Shown here piece after piece: positions 26,268 to 36,014 of a DNA stretch of 64,000 nucleotides (positions within the stretch are counted from its first letter, which is position 1; each line of letters begins with the position of its first letter). The position numbers were made by a program, and so were the translations under genes. The DNA comes from Pseudomonas petrae (GTDB lineage Bacteria > Pseudomonadota > Gammaproteobacteria > Pseudomonadales > Pseudomonadaceae), in assembly GCF_021728295.1 (NCBI RefSeq), contig NZ_JAKJXE010000016.1, positions 1 through 64,000 of the forward strand, read 5' to 3'. The notes below the pieces were generated by a model that had not been told where the DNA came from, made no database searches, and saw nothing but the letters and a program-made list of their open reading frames with translations.

Positions 26268-27467
26268 ATGCTAAGAAAAATCCCCGTTTCCGACCTCACG
26301 CTGGGCATGTACATCCATGAGTTCTGCCGCCCTCGGGTAAACGATCCTTTCTGGACCGCCCACGTCGAACGCGAACTCAGCGACGACGCGGTGTTGCGGC
26401 ACATTCAGGCGTCGACCCGTGATGTCTGGATTGACACTCGCCTTGGCAAAAGCCCTGCCGACGGCTCGCCAGCGGAACAGACCTCTCCCGAGTGTCGAGA
26501 CCCTGCCGACACCGCGCCGTGCAGCCTTGAGCTGGAGCTGGCCCGAGCGCGCCTGATTTGTGGCCGCGCGAAAGCGGCAGTGATGACCATGTTCAGCGAT
26601 GCCCGGATGGGCCGGGCGATGAACACCGAAGACGTCGATCTGTTGGTCGAGGAAATCTCCACGTCCGTGATGCGCCATCCCCACGCGCTCATCAGCCTGT
26701 CGCGCCTGAAGACGACCGATGAGTACACCTACATGCACTCGGTGGCTGTGTGCGCATTGATGGTCGCCCTCGCGCGGCAGATGGATCTGGATGAGGATCA
26801 GGTGCGTGAAGCCGGCGTTGCCGGGCTGATGCATGACGTCGGCAAAATGATGATCGACTCGGCCATTCTCAATAAGCCTGATCGCCTCACCTACGAAGAA
26901 TACGAGGTCATGAAGCATCATCCGCAGGCCGGTCTGGAAATCCTCCAGGGCTGCGAGCGGGTGACCCGACTGGTGATGGACGTGTGCCTGCATCATCACG
27001 AAAAGGTCGACGGAAGCGGTTATCCCCATGGGCTGAAAGGCGACGAGATCAGCCTGCTGGCGAAAATGGGCGCTATCTGTGACGTGTATGACGCGGTGAC
27101 TTCAGACCGGCCCTACAAGAAGGGTTGGGACGCTGCGCAATCGGTTCGCGAAATGGCGTCCTGGAAAGGCCACTTCGATGCGAAGGTGTTCCAGCACTTC
27201 GTCAAGACCGTCGGTATTTATCCCGTGGGCGCGTTGGTTCGCTTGAAAAGCGAGCGCTTGGGCGTGGTGGTCGAGCAGGATGAAAAATCCCTGCTGCACC
27301 CGAAAGTGAAAGTCTTTCTGTCCACCCGGACTCGCATGCCCTTCGAGCCGCAAGTCATCAACCTCGCATGCCCCTCGGTACGAGACGGCATCCTGAAGTT
27401 TGAACTGGCTGAAGATTGGGGGCTTCTGGACGTGGCCAGCATGTGGGCCGGTCAGCCCGCCGCTTGA
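26268..27467 (+). CDS. HD-GYP c-di-GMP phosphodiesterase with DUF3391
   Basis: The 399-residue protein has an N-terminal DUF3391 domain (about 1-130) and an HD-GYP domain (about 135-340). The metal and catalytic residues are complete: His157, HD at 189-190 in MHDVGKM, HH at 217-218, HHHE at 242-245 and DGSGYP ending at 253. It should hydrolyse c-di-GMP to pGpG or GMP in the cytoplasm; the last 60 residues form a small beta domain found in this subgroup. There is no receiver domain, so its input signal is unknown. The ATG has a weak ribosome binding site. It is convergent with hipB, 25 bases away. Confidence 0.93.
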   Translation: MLRKIPVSDLTLGMYIHEFCRPRVNDPFWTAHVERELSDDAVLRHIQASTRDVWIDTRLGKSPADGSPAEQTSPECRDPADTAPCSLELELARARLICGRAKAAVMTMFSDARMGRAMNTEDVDLLVEEISTSVMRHPHALISLSRLKTTDEYTYMHSVAVCALMVALARQMDLDEDQVREAGVAGLMHDVGKMMIDSAILNKPDRLTYEEYEVMKHHPQAGLEILQGCERVTRLVMDVCLHHHEKVDGSGYPHGLKGDEISLLAKMGAICDVYDAVTSDRPYKKGWDAAQSVREMASWKGHFDAKVFQHFVKTVGIYPVGALVRLKSERLGVVVEQDEKSLLHPKVKVFLSTRTRMPFEPQVINLACPSVRDGILKFELAEDWGLLDVASMWAGQPAA

Positions 27468-27492
27468 GTCTGTCTTAGGGCGTGATTACCTA

Positions 27493-27783
27493 TCAGATAC
27501 TGGTCGCCGCCGGCCTGCGTCGCAACGGAATAATGCCAACCTGCATGCCAAAGGGCCTGAACACAGCGTTGAGTGTCTGCACCGTCGGATTACCCTCATC
27601 CTGCTCGATCTGGCGCAGTGTACGCAGGGAGATTTTGCACATGCGCGCAAACTGCTCCTGGCGCAATCCTGTGATCTCGGTCCGCAGCCGCTTGACGGCA
27701 GCGCCCATCGAAACGGTCCCGTCCAACAACTGATTCCGAAGCTCGTCGAGGATGATGCCGCGCTGGCGTATTTCGTCGTTCAT
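27493..27783 (-). CDS. XRE/HipB-like antitoxin
   Basis: The 96-residue protein has an N-terminal helical extension (1-35) and a helix-turn-helix at about 40-61 (GLRQEQFARMCKIS then LRTLRQIEQ), the layout of HipB-like regulators. The start at 27783 overlaps the hipA stop by four bases (ATGA), so the pair is translationally coupled, but with the toxin gene first, the opposite of the classical hipBA order. It likely neutralises HipA and represses the operon by binding the two repeats upstream of hipA. Confidence 0.85.
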   Translation of the reverse strand: MNDEIRQRGIILDELRNQLLDGTVSMGAAVKRLRTEITGLRQEQFARMCKISLRTLRQIEQDEGNPTVQTLNAVFRPFGMQVGIIPLRRRPAATSI

Positions 27784-29102
27784 AGCAGCCCCCATTCCTT
27801 GAGCGTCGTATCGAGTCGCCCCAGCCTGATGCGCGGATGACTGAAAGTCTTTTGCGGCAAGCCCAATTCATTCAGCAAATCAGGCAATACCCGCAGGCGC
27901 TCGGCATCGGTTTTGAGGCTTTCAAACAGTTCGTCAGGGGCGGCCCAGGCGGATAACGCGCGACAGGCTTCTCGCCAGTCCACTTCACCGGCGCGTTCGA
28001 TGGGATCAGGCCATTTGGTGGTGCGAGTCACGCCTTCATCGTCCATGACCATGGGCGCCAGGTCGTAAATCGGCGCCAGCGAGAGTCGCTGTTCATCCCG
28101 CAGGATTGAAGTATTGCGCCCATGGTTGTCGCTGTTCCCCAGAATCTGATTGATCAGGTCGCGGCGTACGTACTCGGCAACCATTTGAGGAACGTCCCCC
28201 TGCTGAGCATTCGCCGACCAGGCATTCGCCAGCGCCGCGACCGCTTGCACGTGCGTCATGTACGCGCCAGGGCGGGTGATGTCGGCGAGCGAGTATACCG
28301 ACTCGACAGCCAGACGGCGCACGCCGCGCTCATCGACGCTGCGGTCGAAGCGCTTCATCCAAAGGCTGGGCTTGCGAGCCTCTTCAAGGCTCATGCCGTC
28401 ACAGGGAACGGTGCGTTCCCCGACGCGTTGGAGGGCCTGGTAATAGCAGAACTCGCTCCTGAGAATGGTGCGATCGGTCTCGTTGCCTTTGTTGCGCGAG
28501 AATTTCACGAACCAGTGCTGACGGACCTCGCTGTCCGCGAGGGTCGCATCAGGGTGCATGAGCCCTTCGGCATCCTCGGCCAGCAACAGCTTCGGCGCCT
28601 CGCCGCCCGCCCCGGTCGCTCCACCGACAGCGGCGCCTTGTTCATACGCGTATTCGAGAAAGCGGCTGTCCCGGGCAACGACTTCACTTCGATCAAAACC
28701 GATGCTGCTGGCCTTGGGTAATGCTTCGAACGATTCCTTGATTCGCAGGTGCCCGACGGGCGCAGGGGTGCATCGCTGCAGGAGCACCAGATCGGCCGGG
28801 GTGTTCTCACCCTCAGGCAATGCCAGGCGTGCCAGCAGGAAACGGCGTGCCGCTCCGGCTGGAACGATGTCGTGCAAGAACGCTGGCAGTCCAGACGTCC
28901 TGAACAAATCCCAACCCAGCGGGACTCGAGCGCTCACGGACGGCGCGGTCGGTCGTTCTAGGGCATCCAGGTGGTCGATCAGAAATGCTTGCTCGTAAGC
29001 GAAGCTGCAGGGGCTGCTTTGCCCTGCTTGCGGCTTCTCGACGTCGAGACGCATCGCGTCGTGCCATTGTCCCGACAGGTAGAGTTGGAGGGTCAGCTGC
29101 AT
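27780..29102 (-). CDS. HipA-family serine/threonine kinase toxin
   Basis: The 440-residue protein has the HipA fold: a Gly-rich loop followed by APK (about 164-171), lysine K200 in FVKFS, catalytic Asp325 in SDNHGRN and metal-binding Asp347 in IYDLAP. These are the residues needed for kinase activity, so the enzyme appears intact. HipA of E. coli phosphorylates GltX; the target of this divergent member is unknown. The ribosome binding site before the ATG is weak, which would limit toxin synthesis. Two 18-bp repeats at 29115 and 29156 lie directly upstream. Confidence 0.88.
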   Translation of the reverse strand: MQLTLQLYLSGQWHDAMRLDVEKPQAGQSSPCSFAYEQAFLIDHLDALERPTAPSVSARVPLGWDLFRTSGLPAFLHDIVPAGAARRFLLARLALPEGENTPADLVLLQRCTPAPVGHLRIKESFEALPKASSIGFDRSEVVARDSRFLEYAYEQGAAVGGATGAGGEAPKLLLAEDAEGLMHPDATLADSEVRQHWFVKFSRNKGNETDRTILRSEFCYYQALQRVGERTVPCDGMSLEEARKPSLWMKRFDRSVDERGVRRLAVESVYSLADITRPGAYMTHVQAVAALANAWSANAQQGDVPQMVAEYVRRDLINQILGNSDNHGRNTSILRDEQRLSLAPIYDLAPMVMDDEGVTRTTKWPDPIERAGEVDWREACRALSAWAAPDELFESLKTDAERLRVLPDLLNELGLPQKTFSHPRIRLGRLDTTLKEWGLL

Positions 29103-29114
29103 GGCATGCTGCTC

Positions 29115-29132
29115 GGCAATTTAATGCCTAAA
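29115..29132 (-). promoter_or_regulatory. Promoter-proximal HipB-type operator repeat
   Basis: The 18-base sequence GGCAATTTAATGCCTAAA, with palindromic GGCA/TGCC ends, occurs here and again at 29156-29173. This copy ends 13 bases before the hipA start codon. Two identical palindromic sites in front of a TA operon are the usual autoregulation arrangement. Confidence 0.75.
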
Positions 29133-29155
29133 CCTTAGGGCTAAAACGCAAGAAA

Positions 29156-29173
29156 GGCAATTTAATGCCTAAA
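29156..29173 (-). promoter_or_regulatory. Distal HipB-type operator repeat
   Basis: Second identical copy of GGCAATTTAATGCCTAAA, 41 bases (about four helical turns) from the first. A promoter reading TTGCCT-N17-TAAGGT on the - strand fits between and over the two sites. The spacing would place two repressor dimers on the same face of the DNA. Confidence 0.75.
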
Positions 29174-29216
29174 ATGAGTATTCCTTGAAAGAAATCGGTA
29201 TTTAAGTACCGATCGA

Positions 29217-31979
29217 TCAGCCCAGCAACCCCCGCTCTTGCGCCCGGGCTACCGCTTGGGTGCGTCGTTCGACACCGAGTTTGCCGTTGATGTGGCTGGC
29301 GTGGGTTTTGACGGTGTGCAGGGAAATGAACAAGCGCTCGCTGATCTCCTGATTGGAGCAACCTTGCGCGATCAGCTGCAGCACGCTGAGCTCGCGGGCG
29401 CTGAGGTGGTCGCTGCCGTTGCAGGCGGGCGGCTCACTGGTGACGCGCAGGCAGGGCAGCCCCTGATCGAGCGCAGCCTCAGGAAGTTGCTGAAGCAGGT
29501 AATCGACCAGCCGGCATGAGGGGCGTTTGTGCAGTTGCTCGCGCAGCCAGTCGGGATGACGACGGATCAAGCGCTGGAACGGTAAAACCGCACCACCCGT
29601 GGCGAGCAGAAGGCTCTGTTGAAAAAGCTCATCGGCTTCAGGCTGACGTGATGTGTCGAGCAACAACAGGATGTGCTGACCCAGCGCATTGAGGCCGAGC
29701 AGTCCTGCGCCAATCCGCTGGGCATACTCCACCAGACCGTGCATCCGCGCCATCGCCTCTTCGGTGCGGCCCTGAATATGATCAAGAACCGCCCGCAGCG
29801 TTTCGATCTGCTGAGGCAGTTGCGGCGAGCATTCGGGAGCGGCGGCGGGTTGGTGGCCGCCATAGGTCTGCCCCAGTCGCAGCAGCCAGGCGTCGGCCAG
29901 GTCGATACGGCCCTGGGCCAGCCACAGCTCGCATTTGGCGAGGGTGATCATTGCCAGGTAATAAACCGGCGGCACGTCCCAGAGGTGCATCAGCCGCTCG
30001 GCCTCGGCCAGCTCGGCGAAGGCTTCGGCATAGCGCCCTTCGCGCCCCTCCATTCCGGCAATCACGCAGTGGCCGATCAGCACGCTGATGTCACGGCAGG
30101 CCCGCGCCTCGGCCAGCCCGGCATTCAAGCGCTCGCGCCCTGCCTCCGGTTGAAGGAACTGCACCAGCAAATAACCTTCGTACAACGTCAGCCGCGCGCG
30201 CACCGCGTACAGCTTTTGTGAAGACAGGCCATTCAAACGCCGCAAACCCTGGCGCACTTCCTCCATCGAGCGAAGCGTTTCGCCACGGGCCTGCAACGTG
30301 CGGGCGCGGTCGTAGTGCGCCAGCGCTTCAAACAACGGATTGGCCACCCGCTGCGCCAACTCGAGGGCGTCACGATTCAGCGCCCGGGCGCGCCATAAAT
30401 CTCCATCGGCGATGGCCAGATTCGCCAGCGTCGACAGGCACAGCAAACGCTGGCCATACCGCTTGAGCGGCAGACTGACCAACGCTTCGCTGCAATAACG
30501 CCGTGCCGTTTCACTGTCGCCGCGGCCTCGGGCGATGATCCCGCTCAGCGCTAGCCACTGCGCCAGCATCGAGTTTTGCGCGGTTGCCGAGGGCGCCGGC
30601 AGGAATCGACTGAGGTGATTGCCCAACTCCTCGGCCGCGTCCAGCTGACACGCCAGGCCCAGAGCCCAGGCGTACAGCACGATCAAACGCGGCGTGCTCA
30701 CTAGCAGGCTGTCAGGCAAGTCCATTTTCCAACGCAACAGCATGCCGACGTTTTGCTCGGCGAGCAGTTGTTCTTCTGACAGGTTCTGCACGAGATTGGC
30801 CGCCACATCCAGATGCCCCGCGCGCAACGCCTGTTCAATGGCTTCGTCGAGCAGGCCTTGGTCGCTGAACCAGCGGCAGGCGTTCAGATGCACGCGCCTT
30901 TGTTGCGGCGTGACGCTGGGCTCGGCGCGCGCGCGCAGCAGATCAGAGAACAAATGGTGATAGCGAAACCAGCGACCATGCTCGTCCAGCGGGACCAGAA
31001 ACACCTGATGCGCTTGCAGGTACCCAAGCATTTCGTCGCTGTCGTGGCTGTCACGTGCGGCATTGCACAGCGCGCTGCTAAATCGCTCCAGACAGGCCGT
31101 TTCATACAGAAAGGCCTGAACGTCGGCCGGCAGGCAATCGATGACCTCTTCGAGAAGGTAATCACGGATCAGCCCTTCCCCGCCGTTGAGCCCTTGGGTG
31201 AGCGCGTTACTGCCCGCTTCGTTGGCGGCCAGCAGCCAGAATCGCAGGCCGGCCACCCAACCCTCACTGCGTTGCAGCAAGGCGTGCAGTGCTTCATCGC
31301 TCAAGCAATTGCGCTGCGGATCCAGCACTGCGAGCGACTCGTCGTTGGTCAGACGCAGATCCTGCTCGGACAATTCCAGCAATTGACGGGACAGCCGCAG
31401 CCGCGCGAGGTGCCAGTTCGGCCTCTGCCGGCTGGTGACCATGATGTTCATGCCCGCAGGCAGATGATTGAGGAGAAATTGCAGACAGCGATCCAGCACA
31501 GGCCCCTGCACCAAGTGATAGTCGTCGAGCACCAGCAACAGCGGTTTGCTCAACATCAGGTGCATCGCCAACTCGTCCAGCAAACCGTCCAGCCACTCTT
31601 CGAAGGCGAACGGCTGGTGACGCTGACGCATCTTCAGAAGGCCGAGCGCCTGGCCGCCGAGTTGAGGAAAGAATTGCTGGAGACCGCAAAGAAGGCGTTC
31701 GAGAAACCGGCCCGGGTCGCTGTCCCGGTGGCTCAGACCCAGCCAGAGGTTCTGCCACTGATCAGGCAGGCTCTCGCAGAACTCCACCGCCAGTGAGCTT
31801 TTGCCGAAACCGGCCGGGGCGCTGATCAACAAGAGGCGCCCAGACAGACCCGCACTCAGCCGCTCGCACAATCGAGGTCTCGATACATAACCTTCAGGCA
31901 GTGGCGGACGGAAGAAACGGCCTTCCAACGCAGTGACTGCGTGATTTGCGAATCCTTGCAAACGCGACAGATCAGTCAT
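29217..31979 (-). CDS. MalT-type (LAL) LuxR-family transcriptional regulator
   Basis: The 920-residue protein is a large ATP-binding LuxR regulator. Walker A APAGFGKSS (54-62) and a Walker B-like LLLVLDDYH (about 147-155) form the N-terminal STAND ATPase; the middle (about 390-800) is TPR-like; the C-terminus (about 858-918) is a LuxR helix-turn-helix with LSARELSVLQLIAQG and LHTVKTH. Such proteins activate transcription when ATP and an inducer bind. The cluster upstream (acyl-CoA ligase, DUF1302, DUF1329) is probably its target, as in the matching P. putida locus; that is inference from position. Confidence 0.9.
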   Translation of the reverse strand: MTDLSRLQGFANHAVTALEGRFFRPPLPEGYVSRPRLCERLSAGLSGRLLLISAPAGFGKSSLAVEFCESLPDQWQNLWLGLSHRDSDPGRFLERLLCGLQQFFPQLGGQALGLLKMRQRHQPFAFEEWLDGLLDELAMHLMLSKPLLLVLDDYHLVQGPVLDRCLQFLLNHLPAGMNIMVTSRQRPNWHLARLRLSRQLLELSEQDLRLTNDESLAVLDPQRNCLSDEALHALLQRSEGWVAGLRFWLLAANEAGSNALTQGLNGGEGLIRDYLLEEVIDCLPADVQAFLYETACLERFSSALCNAARDSHDSDEMLGYLQAHQVFLVPLDEHGRWFRYHHLFSDLLRARAEPSVTPQQRRVHLNACRWFSDQGLLDEAIEQALRAGHLDVAANLVQNLSEEQLLAEQNVGMLLRWKMDLPDSLLVSTPRLIVLYAWALGLACQLDAAEELGNHLSRFLPAPSATAQNSMLAQWLALSGIIARGRGDSETARRYCSEALVSLPLKRYGQRLLCLSTLANLAIADGDLWRARALNRDALELAQRVANPLFEALAHYDRARTLQARGETLRSMEEVRQGLRRLNGLSSQKLYAVRARLTLYEGYLLVQFLQPEAGRERLNAGLAEARACRDISVLIGHCVIAGMEGREGRYAEAFAELAEAERLMHLWDVPPVYYLAMITLAKCELWLAQGRIDLADAWLLRLGQTYGGHQPAAAPECSPQLPQQIETLRAVLDHIQGRTEEAMARMHGLVEYAQRIGAGLLGLNALGQHILLLLDTSRQPEADELFQQSLLLATGGAVLPFQRLIRRHPDWLREQLHKRPSCRLVDYLLQQLPEAALDQGLPCLRVTSEPPACNGSDHLSARELSVLQLIAQGCSNQEISERLFISLHTVKTHASHINGKLGVERRTQAVARAQERGLLG

Positions 31980-32348
31980 GGCCGGCTCTTGTAGGAGTGC
32001 TTGTTGTTCGGCGTTCAGATGTCGGGAGACTAGCGGCTATGCCGCGCCTTTTGAACATTGTTAGACGAAAGACTGTAAGAAAAGGTATCCAATCAACAGG
32101 GCGAATGTTGGTTTATATGTCTGGGGAGGTACATTCCCGGCCGTGAAGAGCACGCGGCGTGTGGCAAAGGACCGCTGTGCAGGTCGCCTGACGGCGGGAG
32201 CCTGTCAGCTCAGGCAAAAAAAAAACACCCCACTCGGGGTGTTTCCTTTCTGCTCTATGGGGTTCAACCATAGTGTGAAACAGCGGAGGACTTCAGTGCG
32301 CTGTAGCTGTGATCAACGTTGCACGCTCTCCGCTTATCCGTTCAGCCG
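31980..32348. other. Intergenic region between the LAL regulator and DUF1329
   Basis: About 370 bases upstream of the regulator gene. It contains the terminator of the DUF1302-DUF1329 transcript (32216-32244) and otherwise no supported gene. A possible regulator promoter was not resolved. Confidence 0.4.
32216..32244 (-). terminator. Terminator after DUF1302-DUF1329
   Basis: On the - strand AAACACCCC, loop GAGT, GGGGTGTTT is followed by a run of about ten T. It lies about 100 bases after the DUF1329 stop. Confidence 0.9.
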
Positions 32349-33719
32349 TTAGCGCACACCTTCCTGGCGCAGCGCGTTGGGCTGGAAGTCGCTGACGGTG
32401 GCGGTAAAGCCGAAGTCATAGGCCTTCTTCTCTTCGTTTTTCATGCCCAGCGCCAGGTAGCGGCCCGATTGCAGGTCGTACAGGGTTTCGAGGGCGTACC
32501 ACGGCACTTGTTTGTCGTAGTAGTTTTCGGCGTGAGCTTCAGCCACGCGCCACAGTTGACCACGACCGTCGTAGTGATCGATCACCGCTGCCTGCCAGGT
32601 GTCTTCGTCGATGAAGAAGTCCCGTTTGGCGTAGATGTGGCGCTGGCCTTCTTTCAGGGTGGCGGTCACGTGCCAGACGCGACGCAGTTCATAGCGCGCC
32701 AGGTCCTGGTTGATGTGGCCGGCCTTGATGATGTCGACGTATTTCAACTTCGGATCGTCGAGCTTGTAGCTGTCGGACGCGATGTACATCTCTTGTTTGC
32801 CGATCAGCTTCCAGTCGTAGCGGTCAGGCGCGCCGTTGAACATGTCGAGGTTGTCGGAGGTGCGCAGGCCGTCGGCGGCGGTGCCCGGCCCGTCATAGGA
32901 CACTTGCGGCGCACGGCGTACGCGACGCTGCCCGGCGTTGTAGACCCACGCCGCACGCGGCTCTTTGACCTGATCGAGGGTTTCATGCACCAGCAGCACC
33001 GAGCCTGCCAGACGCGCCGGCGCCGTCACTTCCTGTTTGAAGTAGAACAGGATGTTGCCCGGATTCTTTGGATCGAAATCCTTCATTTTGTCGCGGAAGA
33101 CGAACTCGTCGTGGAAGTACACCGGATTGAACGAGCCGTTGGTTTGTGGCGTGGCCTGGGTAACCAGACGCGAGACGCTGCCGCCGCGATAACGGGTGAT
33201 GTGGTTCCAGATCACCTCAAGACCGTCCTTCGGAATCGGGAACGGCACTGCGGTTTCGAAATTCTCCAGGCCGTTGCCGCCACCCACCAGTTTGGTGTTG
33301 GTGGCGTTTTTCTTGATGGCGGCGAACACGTCAGCGGGCACAGCGGCGCCACGGTGAGACGGGTAAACCGGCATCTTGTAGGTATCCGGGTAACGCTTGA
33401 ACATCGCGTACTGGCCCGGGGCAAGTTTGTCCTTGTACTGATCCACGTTCTGCGCAGTGATGGTGAACTGCGCTTTTTCGTTGGCGTACGGGTTGGCCAG
33501 GAAACCTTTGTCGTCCACGGCGCCGGCATTGGTCGGCATCGGGCTCCAGGCTGGAATCGTGTTGGCAGCGTTGCCGGCTTTTTCCGCGCCCATCGGCGTC
33601 AGCGTGGTGCCCAGCTTGGCGGCTTCGGCGTCGGACACCGCAGCCATCACGCTGGTCGCCAACAACGACAGACCCAACACGCCAACCTGCAACAGACCCT
33701 TCGTGATTTTCATTTTCAT
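32349..33719 (-). CDS. DUF1329 exported protein
   Basis: The 456-residue protein has a signal peptide (MKMKITKGLLQVG, cleavage after SVMA at about residue 26) and matches the DUF1329 family, periplasmic beta-rich proteins that resemble lipoprotein carriers of the LolA/LolB type. DUF1329 genes are nearly always paired with DUF1302, and the pair is linked to outer-membrane lipid or hydrophobic-compound handling; the precise substrate is not known. AAGGA precedes the ATG, eight bases after the DUF1302 stop, so the two are one operon. Confidence 0.9.
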   Translation of the reverse strand: MKMKITKGLLQVGVLGLSLLATSVMAAVSDAEAAKLGTTLTPMGAEKAGNAANTIPAWSPMPTNAGAVDDKGFLANPYANEKAQFTITAQNVDQYKDKLAPGQYAMFKRYPDTYKMPVYPSHRGAAVPADVFAAIKKNATNTKLVGGGNGLENFETAVPFPIPKDGLEVIWNHITRYRGGSVSRLVTQATPQTNGSFNPVYFHDEFVFRDKMKDFDPKNPGNILFYFKQEVTAPARLAGSVLLVHETLDQVKEPRAAWVYNAGQRRVRRAPQVSYDGPGTAADGLRTSDNLDMFNGAPDRYDWKLIGKQEMYIASDSYKLDDPKLKYVDIIKAGHINQDLARYELRRVWHVTATLKEGQRHIYAKRDFFIDEDTWQAAVIDHYDGRGQLWRVAEAHAENYYDKQVPWYALETLYDLQSGRYLALGMKNEEKKAYDFGFTATVSDFQPNALRQEGVR

Positions 33720-33727
33720 CGTTGTCC

Positions 33728-35650
33728 TTAGAAGTTCATGCCGAAGCTGAGCGCTACGAAGTCGCGGTCGTCCACGGTGGTGTACTTGCCGTCGAAGAAG
33801 TTGGTGTAGGAAAGGTTGGCGGTGTAGGTGTTCTGGTACTCGGCGTCGAGGCCCAGACTCACGGCCTTGCGACCTTCCTCGAAGTTACCGCCAGGGCCCG
33901 GCGAGTAGCCGTCGACGTCGTGGGACCAGGCCACGCTCGGCCGCAGGTTCACACCGGCAAAGACGTTGTTGTAATCCCAGATGGCGCGGGCGCGGTAGCC
34001 CCACGAATCAGTGGTGGTGAAGCCATCGTTTTCGCAGTAGCGGCTGAGGTTGTTCTGCGCCGCAGTGCCCAGGGTGCTGGCGTTGAGGGTCCGGCACTGA
34101 CCACCCGGCAGCGGGCCTGGGCCGTAGCTCGGGTCGCGGCCATAACGCAGTTTCGATGTGCTTTCCAGACCGCCGACGTGGGTCCAGCCCACCTCACCCA
34201 CCACGGTCAGACGTTCGGCGCCCATCACCTGATCGAAAAAGTGCGTGAAGGTGGTCTGCGCCTGGCTGACTTCCTTGCGGCGGTAGCCTTTCTGGTCCTG
34301 GCCGGGTGCGCCTTGCAGCAGCGACACATTCGAGTTCAGCGGCGACAGACCGGAATACAGAATGTCGGTGGTGTTCAACTGCACCGGTGCGTTCGGGCGA
34401 TAGCTGACTTCGCCACTCCACGCCGTGCCGGTGGGCAAGGTGGTGGAGAAGCTCAGGCCGAACAGGTGAATGTCTTCCGGGTATTCGACGTAGTAGCTGG
34501 AATTGCCTGCAACCACGACGGGCAACAGCGTCGGTGCAAGGGCCGCCGCAACGCCCCTAGGAACGCCATTGCTTGCCAGCCCGCCAACCAGGCCCGCTGC
34601 GCTGTAGGCACTGGCCGGCCCGCCCTTCCCGCTGAAAATCGGCGAACGGCTGTGGTAGTTCATGTAATAGGCGCCGAACTCGGTGTCCAGCGGCTCGAAG
34701 TTGTAGTGCATGGCCAGGCCATACTGGCCACTGTCCCGCGCATCGCGATCAGGGCCGCGGGCAACGACGGCGCCCTCGTCAGGGTTGCCAAAGGTCACAC
34801 CGCGCGCCGCCAGCGTTGCTTGAACGGGGCCACGCAACGCGGCAGGCAAGGCGGCATTCAGGCTGTTGCGGGTACGCAGTACAGCCAGATTGCTGTTGCA
34901 GCCGTCGGCGATCACGTCCGGTTGCGAGAAGAAGGTGCCGCAGTTGTCGACGACGGTCTGGTCCCATTCCAACTGGTAAAAGCCTTCGGCCGACAGGTTT
35001 TCGGTCAGGCTTTGCGACAGGTAGAACATGTTGACCGGAATCAGGCCTTCCTTGATTTCCGAGCCAGGACGACGGAACGCAGACACGTCTACCGGGTTGA
35101 TGCTGTTGATGCCGCCCTGGATGAAGGTACTTTCACCCCAACTGACGACTTGCTTGCCCAGACGCACCGAACCCGGTTCATCGGCAATGGAGTAGTTGTG
35201 ATAGACAAATGCATCGAGCAGCTGGAAACCAGAGGACTTGGCGCCTTCCTTGCGGCCTGAATCGCTGATGTCCTTGAAGTCGCGGCTTTCGTCCTTGAGC
35301 TCGAAGTCGTACCAGTATTTGCCCCGCAGGAACACGCCGGTGTCGCCATACTTCAGTTCAAGATCGTGGATGCCCTTGAAGATCTTCGAAAACGTTTCGC
35401 CGCTTTTGAAGTTCAAGTGACCGTCGTCGGAGGTTTGCGAAAGACCGTGACCGCCGTTGTTGGAGCCGATCAGGTTCTTGTTGGCATTCTGGGTGGACCA
35501 GCTTGCCCCCACAGAGAGCGACGAGTCGAAGTTGCCTTCGATTTCTCCGATATTGAAACTGACGCCGAATGCAGGGCCGGCGAGCGTGGAAGCGAGGCTG
35601 ACGGCCAGGGGCAATTTAGCCCGGCGCCAGAACTGGTTTACTGATGTCAT
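33728..35650 (-). CDS. DUF1302 outer-membrane protein
   Basis: The 640-residue protein has a signal peptide (about residues 1-29, ending PAFG) and the DUF1302 layout: repeated amphipathic beta strands, many aromatic residues, and a C-terminal Phe (FGMNF), typical of outer-membrane barrels. Four cysteines at about 238, 250, 539 and 553 may form disulphides. It is the first gene of the pair with DUF1329. GGAG precedes the ATG. Function in transport of hydrophobic compounds is a family-level inference; the acyl-CoA ligase gene upstream supports a lipid-related substrate. Confidence 0.88.
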   Translation of the reverse strand: MTSVNQFWRRAKLPLAVSLASTLAGPAFGVSFNIGEIEGNFDSSLSVGASWSTQNANKNLIGSNNGGHGLSQTSDDGHLNFKSGETFSKIFKGIHDLELKYGDTGVFLRGKYWYDFELKDESRDFKDISDSGRKEGAKSSGFQLLDAFVYHNYSIADEPGSVRLGKQVVSWGESTFIQGGINSINPVDVSAFRRPGSEIKEGLIPVNMFYLSQSLTENLSAEGFYQLEWDQTVVDNCGTFFSQPDVIADGCNSNLAVLRTRNSLNAALPAALRGPVQATLAARGVTFGNPDEGAVVARGPDRDARDSGQYGLAMHYNFEPLDTEFGAYYMNYHSRSPIFSGKGGPASAYSAAGLVGGLASNGVPRGVAAALAPTLLPVVVAGNSSYYVEYPEDIHLFGLSFSTTLPTGTAWSGEVSYRPNAPVQLNTTDILYSGLSPLNSNVSLLQGAPGQDQKGYRRKEVSQAQTTFTHFFDQVMGAERLTVVGEVGWTHVGGLESTSKLRYGRDPSYGPGPLPGGQCRTLNASTLGTAAQNNLSRYCENDGFTTTDSWGYRARAIWDYNNVFAGVNLRPSVAWSHDVDGYSPGPGGNFEEGRKAVSLGLDAEYQNTYTANLSYTNFFDGKYTTVDDRDFVALSFGMNF

Positions 35651-36014
35651 CGACGCTACTCCATGTGCTTTTATTTTTATGGCAGTGGGTGCTTCCAGAA
35701 ACGACTCAGGCGAACGGGCAGCATTGCCTGGGTGTCAACGCTGATCGGGCAGCCAAACAACTGCGAAACGATCCCTGCGCTTTTTCTCCGGTACCTACCT
35801 ACTGCCGACTATAGCCAGCAGGTGCTGCTGCTTGATCCCTCTAAAGTGTGATTTACAGCGCCAACACCTCTGGCACGCCGACTCCAGAGTGGCAAATCAC
35901 AACGCAGGGGGAGCATGGCTGAAAAAAGAGAATTGGCAAGGAAGACGCCGGAGTAGAGCCTTCGCGGCACATTTTCACCGTGATGAACCGATGAAATGGC
36001 CGCGAAGGAAAGCG
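35651..36014. other. Intergenic region between the acyl-CoA ligase and DUF1302 genes
   Basis: About 360 bases on the transcribed side of the ligase gene. It should hold the DUF1302 promoter and any activator site for the LAL regulator; no clear direct or inverted repeat and no terminator was found. No supported gene. Confidence 0.4.

Noticed and set aside
26306..26311. TGTACA half-site in the HD-GYP gene, and another near 49016 in mqo
   Set aside because: Both are inside coding sequence and lack the second half-site 12 bases away.
33722..35260. 512-codon + strand frame opposite DUF1302
   Set aside because: Antisense shadow of a GC-rich gene with a clear family; long frames opposite such genes are common here, as also at 32319-33731, 23692-25110 and 44058-45404.
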